Positions 58,001-64,000 of a DNA stretch of 64,000 nucleotides are shown here, piece by piece. The stretch's first letter is position 1. Every line of letters begins with the position of its first letter. The notes beneath the pieces are model-generated. The model was given only the letters and a program-made list of their open reading frames with translations, was not told where the DNA came from and did not search any database. The position numbers and the translations under genes are program-made. Source of the stretch: Himantopus leucocephalus (taxonomy: Eukaryota > Chordata > Aves > Charadriiformes > Recurvirostridae); contig RSEF01000001.1 in assembly GCA_003993805.1 (NCBI GenBank), positions 152,508,390 to 152,572,389 of the forward strand, given 5' to 3'.

Positions 58001-60425
58001 TCCACTAGAGCAGCAACTTGGTTACATTTTTAGTGTTATCTCATTCTCTTACTTTTTCTCATACAGCCTTTCTTTGGCTTAGAACTTGGGATGAATTCAC
58101 CCACCATAGCTGAAGATCCAGATTCACTTCACTTTATTTTTTGTATACGGTGAATTTGACAGGTCTGCTCAATGTTCCATTTGCCACGTGTCACGTTTAG
58201 GCTAACTGCTACTGTCCTCACCTTGTGCACCATTAGAGTAGGCCCATTAAGGGCTCAGTGGACCACTGATGTTAGCACAGCTGAGGACCAGGCCCAGGAA
58301 ATTTGTGGAGAAGCTACAACCATAACACCATCTCTTTAAAAGAATGCAGACAAATAGGCATGTGAATAGGATTCATATGCATATTTTTGCTTTACGCGTG
58401 TGTTTTTTGTATGCTGTGATTAACTCCTCCCTCTTGGAATACATATGTGTTATTACTTTTTAAATTAATCTGAAAAGTGATTAAAGTTTCTGGCCTGCCA
58501 TGTGACATATTGCTTCACCATGACATATGTAATTCATCACTACATTAAAAAAAACTTCTTTGTCATTTTTTTTCAGAGTGATCTGGTTAGCATTTGTAAA
58601 TTAATAGCACAGAACATTTGCTTTGAGGAGTTTTTCTTAAAAAAAAATAGTGATCAGACCTCTAGTCTACCAGTTAGCATACAGAGTCAAAACTATACTG
58701 ACTAATGGTCCTGAGGAGGACCCTGCTGTGGGAATTTTCCTATCATTGGCTTTACTAGTCTCTGGAACAAATCCGTGTGAGTAGACAAACACAAGTAATA
58801 AATTTGGCTCAAGTCACATAAACTGTTTAGAGACAAACTGTTGCTTTAAAAAGTTTGTATTATTAATACTAGTATTGCTTACAGGATCTCTATTTATTTC
58901 AAAAAACATAGTTTACACTTCTTGGACTCTTGTATACTCATTTATCTTTCACATCTGATCTCTTACATTGCTTACATAAGACAATAACTTTCCTGTTTAC
59001 CTTTCATTAAATGATAATAACTAAATCCTGAACATGTGCTTTAGACCAAAAGGAGAAGGAAGATGAATAATAATAACTTATTCTTCCCTCCAAAGATAAC
59101 ATTTACGTGAATGTTAAATAAAATGATCAAGCCTGCATTTGCATGACATGTGCTTCCTCTCCATGCTGAACTGTCTGTCTTTTTCTTTCTTCTGGTGCAA
59201 TTCTTGGGTCAGGTTTAACGCACAAAACAGAAATACAAGCTGACCATATTTCTGACAGTACTTCCAGACCAACTGGAGCAAGAAAAGCCTAGACACCATC
59301 CTCCTCAAGTCCATTCGTTGTGAAATCTTCAGGGTAGTTTTGCAGACACAAGTGCTTGGATAAAGTAAATGAGGATGCATCCCTGTTTCTCCGGTGTCAA
59401 TGTTTTTATTTTGTGGAATGGTGCCCTATTGAGATGGTCCTTTCCCTTCCCCTTAAGGAGGTACTTCTCTCTTATTGTTGAAAATTATTAACAAAATCTG
59501 TCAAATTATCTATAATGATATTTGGGATGTAAAGAAAGGTTCTTTAACAAGTTAAAAGAAGCTCAACAATATTTTAGATATCTTACCGGAACATTTTGTG
59601 CATATGTCCTATCTCTTTTTAGTCCTGGTCACACATAATTTGGCTCTAACATGTTGGCAGGTATGCATTCATTAAATATAAGCATCCTTCAAATACTGGT
59701 ATCCTTACTCCACAGTCCGTCACCTGAGACAAAGCAATTCTGTGGTTCCCTCACTTTCCATTTCAGGAGAGGCAAATTACAGTGCAGGCAAGTTTCACAA
59801 ATAAATTCCAGGTCTCGGATGCTATCACTTGGAAGCCTAATATCCATGTGATCACTGATTAATCTATTTCCGTTTCTTCCTTTCTGGCAGAGTAATTTAA
59901 GTTCTTGAGATGACTAGCCATGACATATGGTTTGAAATAAAACTTTCTAACACACCTATTCCCCTAACAGAGAAGCTGGCAACAACCTTAGATTATCATT
60001 TGTGAATGAACACCGTCATGTCCAATACCCTGGACATCACATCTGAGCTGCTGTGCAGCTCTGCGAGTGCATGGAAGTGATACTTGTTGAATAGTTTTGT
60101 GTTTGTGGCACATAAAAACCACCCAGGCAAGGACCGTGTTACGGCAGATGCTGTATACAATATATGATTACGCTTTGAATATGCCCCTAAGGTTCTTCTT
60201 TTTAGTATCTGGCCCTTATCCACCCTTAGATGCTTAGCCAGCCAGAACCAAATACGGAATTCATCTCCTTATTACTAGCCTTCTCTCAAGTATTGGAATT
60301 TGGATATATGCTTATTCACTGAGCAAAGATACATGAGAAATGGAGTGTAAAATGAATTAATTGAAACATGCTGCTGAACACAGGAAAAAACCCAAACCAT
60401 AACTTCTCTTCAGGGACTGAAATGC
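55082..60425. other. Unique AT-rich non-coding sequence
   Basis: No transposon, RNA gene or exon recognised. A perfect cAMP-response-element palindrome, TGACGTCA, lies at 56485-56492. The open frame at 56609-56962 (117 codons) overlaps another on the opposite strand and has no family resemblance. The segment at 56085-56220 looks complex and could be a conserved element (inference). Confidence 0.4.
56485..56492. promoter_or_regulatory. Perfect CRE palindrome (weak candidate)
   Basis: TGACGTCA is the consensus CREB/ATF binding site. A CTATACATA sequence lies about 30 bp downstream. One such 8-mer is expected about once in 64 kb of random sequence, fewer with CpG depletion, so this is only a candidate. 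Confidence 0.3.
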
Positions 60426-60458
60426 AAAAAAAAANAAAAAAAAAAAAAAAAAAAAAAA
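60426..60458. repeat. Poly-A tract containing an N
   Basis: A run of about 33 A with a single N at 60435, again a likely contig join in a homopolymer. Upstream sequence gives no recognisable retrocopy body. Confidence 0.9.
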
Positions 60459-63400
60459 GAAAAAGATGTTTCTCAAACATGATTCTCAATCTCCTAAAAA
60501 TAACAAGCACCTATGCCTATAGCTGTGATTTTTTCTGTATGCCAATGGGAAAATTCAGGGTGCACTCAGCTCTGAGCACATCTTGTTTAAAGTAGGTATT
60601 CTGGATGCAAAATGGACCCCCAGAAAATTAATGAGTTGAAAGACATCTTGAGGAGACAAAGTGTATTTCATTGTTATACACATTTGCATTACACTTTAAA
60701 GATTTGAGAATTATTTATCTTAAATACTTTCTATATTCCTTATCAAGGAGATGAAACAATGAAAAATAAACTAAAATATGAAACATAGCATGTGTTTTAT
60801 AGAGAACTTTAAAATCTACAATCAGAATGACAATTCAAGAAAACTTAAGCTATTTTTTCTATTTACTGTTGCTATTAAACATTTTTTAAAAGGAAAAAAA
60901 TTCCTCTTATCTTGATGCCATCCAGATGTTGATTAAATATGCTCTTAAATCTTGTGATTACTTTAATTCCCTTTAAATTTATTTTTATTTAAATGATCCT
61001 CAATGATTTTGGAGGTATACTCTACAGAATGCAGTAGTGGGCTGCTACCTGTATAAAGTGCAGGAACTGTTTGCATCTTTTGTTACATGACTTCCAGAAC
61101 ATAAGCTAGCTAGTGGAATATGAAATATTTGATATAGCTGTCAAACTGTCTAGAAAACATACATGTGATTCCCTTCCAGCCTGAATTACCCTATGAAACT
61201 ATGACTTTAAGAATCACACCTCTTCTCCTCCTTACATGTGTTTTAGCCAAACTCAGTGATTTATTTTTATACATAAACTTGGCAGAAATAAAAAATAAAA
61301 CCCAAAATGGCTCAAAGAGAGAAACCATTAGATGAACCATTTGAATAGAACACATGGATTAAGGAAGTACATCTAAAAGAGAGAAAAAACAGAATGTGTT
61401 GGATTAGAAGTGGTGAAACAGTGTAAAAAATGTCAAAAAACATTTCAAACTAATTAGACGCTGGGTGTGGCTTCAGCCTGTGCAGAGAGTTTTATTGTTC
61501 AGTGACATTTGTGAATAATCTGAGAAAACTTTTGTTCCTATGAATGTTTTCAGACAGCAGATTCCAGATCTGTAAGTCATGGTTTTGTCTCAAAATGTGT
61601 TCCAATAAACAGGGAAACAAAATTTGCTGTGGGTGGAGCAGCTGTAGAGCTTGGCTCTTCCAGTCAGGGAGCAGAACCAAAATCCTGAGGCATGGCACTT
61701 GGAGAGCAAATATCAAGGGCCTTACTCAAGGGATGTCTATGTGTACATAATGAAGTCTCAAGTTCAAACAGACCAGCAAAGACAGCAATTGCTCATTAAT
61801 TTTGATTACCTATCTTGTTTGTAATAATAATTTCTTGTTATTAATAAATTAATGTTAAATGCAGACAACATTGTTCTTATTTTTCTTTTCTCTTAATGCC
61901 CAGTCAGTTCAACCCTGCCAAAACCATAATGCAATCATTGACTAGACTGGCTATGCTGTGCGCTAAAATCCGTTTGCCTGCACTTAGAAGCACGTCTGTT
62001 CTACCTCCCTTTAGAGGCTTTCAGGAATATAATCACAATACAGTTAACAAAACCTAAAAAATTTTTTAAAAATGTTACTTAAACAGGACAGAACTGAAAA
62101 ACAATGCCAATGTATGTATGCAGGCATAAATGAATAAAAACCATCTCGATTTTATAGAGTTAAATTTAAATTGAAATATTTAAATATATGACCTATAATG
62201 CTGATCATTCAATGCCTTTTGTAGCCCTGAAAACTAATGACTATCAAACAGGGTCCTTAAATGGAAATATCACTTGAGAGAACTAGCACAATGGTAGGAG
62301 GATAATGTTCAAATTAAAAGCAAACAACATGAAAAAAAAAAAAAAAGGAAAGAAATCCACTACATCTGGCACTTCAAATTGCAGGTAATTTAATGTATAT
62401 GGATTTTTAGTTTCTCCTTCACCCTCAAGGGTGAAATTCTCTTGCAGTATATAGCAGAACTGGTGGAGGATGAAATGTCTGCCACAGTTTTGGTCCCTAC
62501 AGATTGGGATTTGGGGCCAAAATTGGGATTGTCTGAGGAACTTAAATTGAGGATCTCTGTTTTGTAAATGTTCTATTAAAACCAGGATTGTTCAATTCAA
62601 ACCATTCAGCTGACGTGGGGAGGAGGGTTTCCTGCTCACTCTCCCTTTTGAAGTGTTTTCTGTTCCAATGTTTGTTCTTTTTTTGTTGCTTTTGATGTCT
62701 AGATTTGTGGCCCCCTCCATTCCTGAGAAAACAGACTTTTTTTCTCCTGCTAGAGAACTAAGTGAAGCCTAGAATTCAACTAGTCCGGCCAGGAAAATAG
62801 GTCTACCTCTATTCTGTGTTTCAGTGTGCTTGACCATGTTCCTTACGTGTCTGAAAAATCTATATTTTTAGAGAAAACACAACAATTTTGAAGGTAAATC
62901 TTGTGTAATATGCAATACCATTGGTATCCATTATAGAAATATTGAAAAACTGAAAAAAAAAAAAAAAGTCTTTTTTGTGTATGGGCATTTCTGGACATCA
63001 GTACTCCTTTTCATAAAAGTCAACTTCCTGGACAAGGTCCAACACGCAAAACATCTGTTTCCAGGAACAGGGAAACTTTCCTTCTTTAAGTGTGATTTAA
63101 GACTATCCTGCATTCTAAGTGGCCAGTAATATGGTTCTTGAACTACTTCAAAAAAAAAAAAAAGGGAAGTGGGAGTAAAACTGGAGAGAAGAAGCAGACA
63201 CATGGTAATTGTCAAGAGACATAAACCTACTAGGCGGCCTAACAACACCAGCTAAGACTCTGTGTTCAATGTTTGCATCAGGCGTTCATAAATTCTATAA
63301 TTTATGAGATGTCAGACTTATTTCCCTGTAATTTATTTCTTCTTTTGGCCAGACTTTTTCGAACAGTACACAGGTATCTTCCTGGGTTATGTGGGAAGAC

Positions 63401-64000
63401 AAGATCTGTGTTTGAAGATATGTGTAAGAGAGGATTCAAAAAAGAATTGCTATAATGTCTAAAACTTGAATTTTATGAAACATTTACTAGTCTGACTTGT
63501 GAAATGCGCTTTTTTTTCCGGATGTCAATTCAAGGGGTAAGGGCCAATGGAGACATGGCCATGATATCCATGGTAACATTGGAATATAGACAGTTTGATG
63601 ATAATTAGGGCAACAGAAGGAATTTTAGAAATGAGGGTGAAATGTGTATATAAACCTAAATCTACATCCAGTAACACGTGTTTTGGTATCATATCACTGC
63701 CATTGCAAGTCACTGACTACCAGAACTGAACTTTGGAAGAGGAGGAAACTCTTTGTTCAGACAGTGAGGTACATAATAAGTCCCATAATAAATAGAAGAA
63801 GGTTGCAACACTAAATGAGAAGACCTGATTCTGATCTCTTTACATTATTTTTTACATCTTTACCACTGGACATTCTGTAAAAGTAATGCTTACTTTTTAA
63901 AATTCTGACTTTGTAAATTGCTTCCTTAAGAAAGTAGAAGCAAGAAGTACTTCATACAAATAATGGAAGATAAACATGATGATAATTTAAAGTTCACGTT
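60459..64000. other. Unique AT-rich non-coding sequence
   Basis: No gene recognised. A-rich runs occur at 62332-62346, 62954-62967 and 63150-63163. The segment 61440-61720 has a more complex composition and could be a conserved element, inferred only. Nothing else noted. Confidence 0.4.

Overview
The window is vertebrate, almost certainly avian, non-coding DNA (intergenic or deep intronic). The organism call rests on CR1 LINE copies that end in the ATTCTATG-type 3' repeat and on two solo LTRs of an avian endogenous-retrovirus family. There are no bacterial-style operons and I could not support any intact protein-coding gene. Every long open frame is either a broken CR1 reverse-transcriptase remnant or a chance frame in AT-rich sequence (the longest outside repeats is 129 codons, at 6434-6823). 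The background is AT-rich and repeat-poor, as expected for a bird gene desert or large intron.

Layout. 1-8.9 kb: unique AT-rich sequence, a tiny CR1 3' tail (about 3.2 kb) and a GC-rich block of unknown origin (about 4.0-4.8 kb). 8.96-9.40 kb: minus-strand CR1 broken by a 100-N gap. 10.7-10.9 kb and 20.2-20.5 kb: ancient degraded CR1 copies. 15.9-16.5 kb: a 587-bp minus-oriented solo LTR. 27.5-27.8 kb and 37.85-38.11 kb: two near-identical direct duplications, each split by a single N, probably false duplications from assembly. 29.8-30.9 kb: a plus-strand CR1 with reverse-transcriptase remnants. 34.7 kb and 43.5 kb: AT-rich simple repeats. 42.5-49.0 kb: the densest repeat cluster, with an old CR1, a U4 snRNA-like pseudogene followed closely by a CR1 3' tail, a 1.3-kb CR1 with both catalytic reverse-transcriptase motifs visible but the frame broken, and a short minus-strand CR1. 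54.7-55.1 kb: a 380-bp solo LTR with perfect 5-bp target duplications. 55.1-64 kb: unique AT-rich sequence with a polyA tract interrupted by an N.

The most interesting object is at 46205-46470. A nearly full-length U4 snRNA sequence, starting exactly at the U4 5' end and losing its last bases, is followed after about 21 bp by a CR1 3' tail. This is the structure expected if CR1 reverse transcriptase switched template onto U4 RNA, analogous to the U6-L1 chimeras known in mammals. Its substitutions are mostly CpG transitions, so it looks like a decayed non-functional retrocopy. No self-contained new biological system with several genes is visible.
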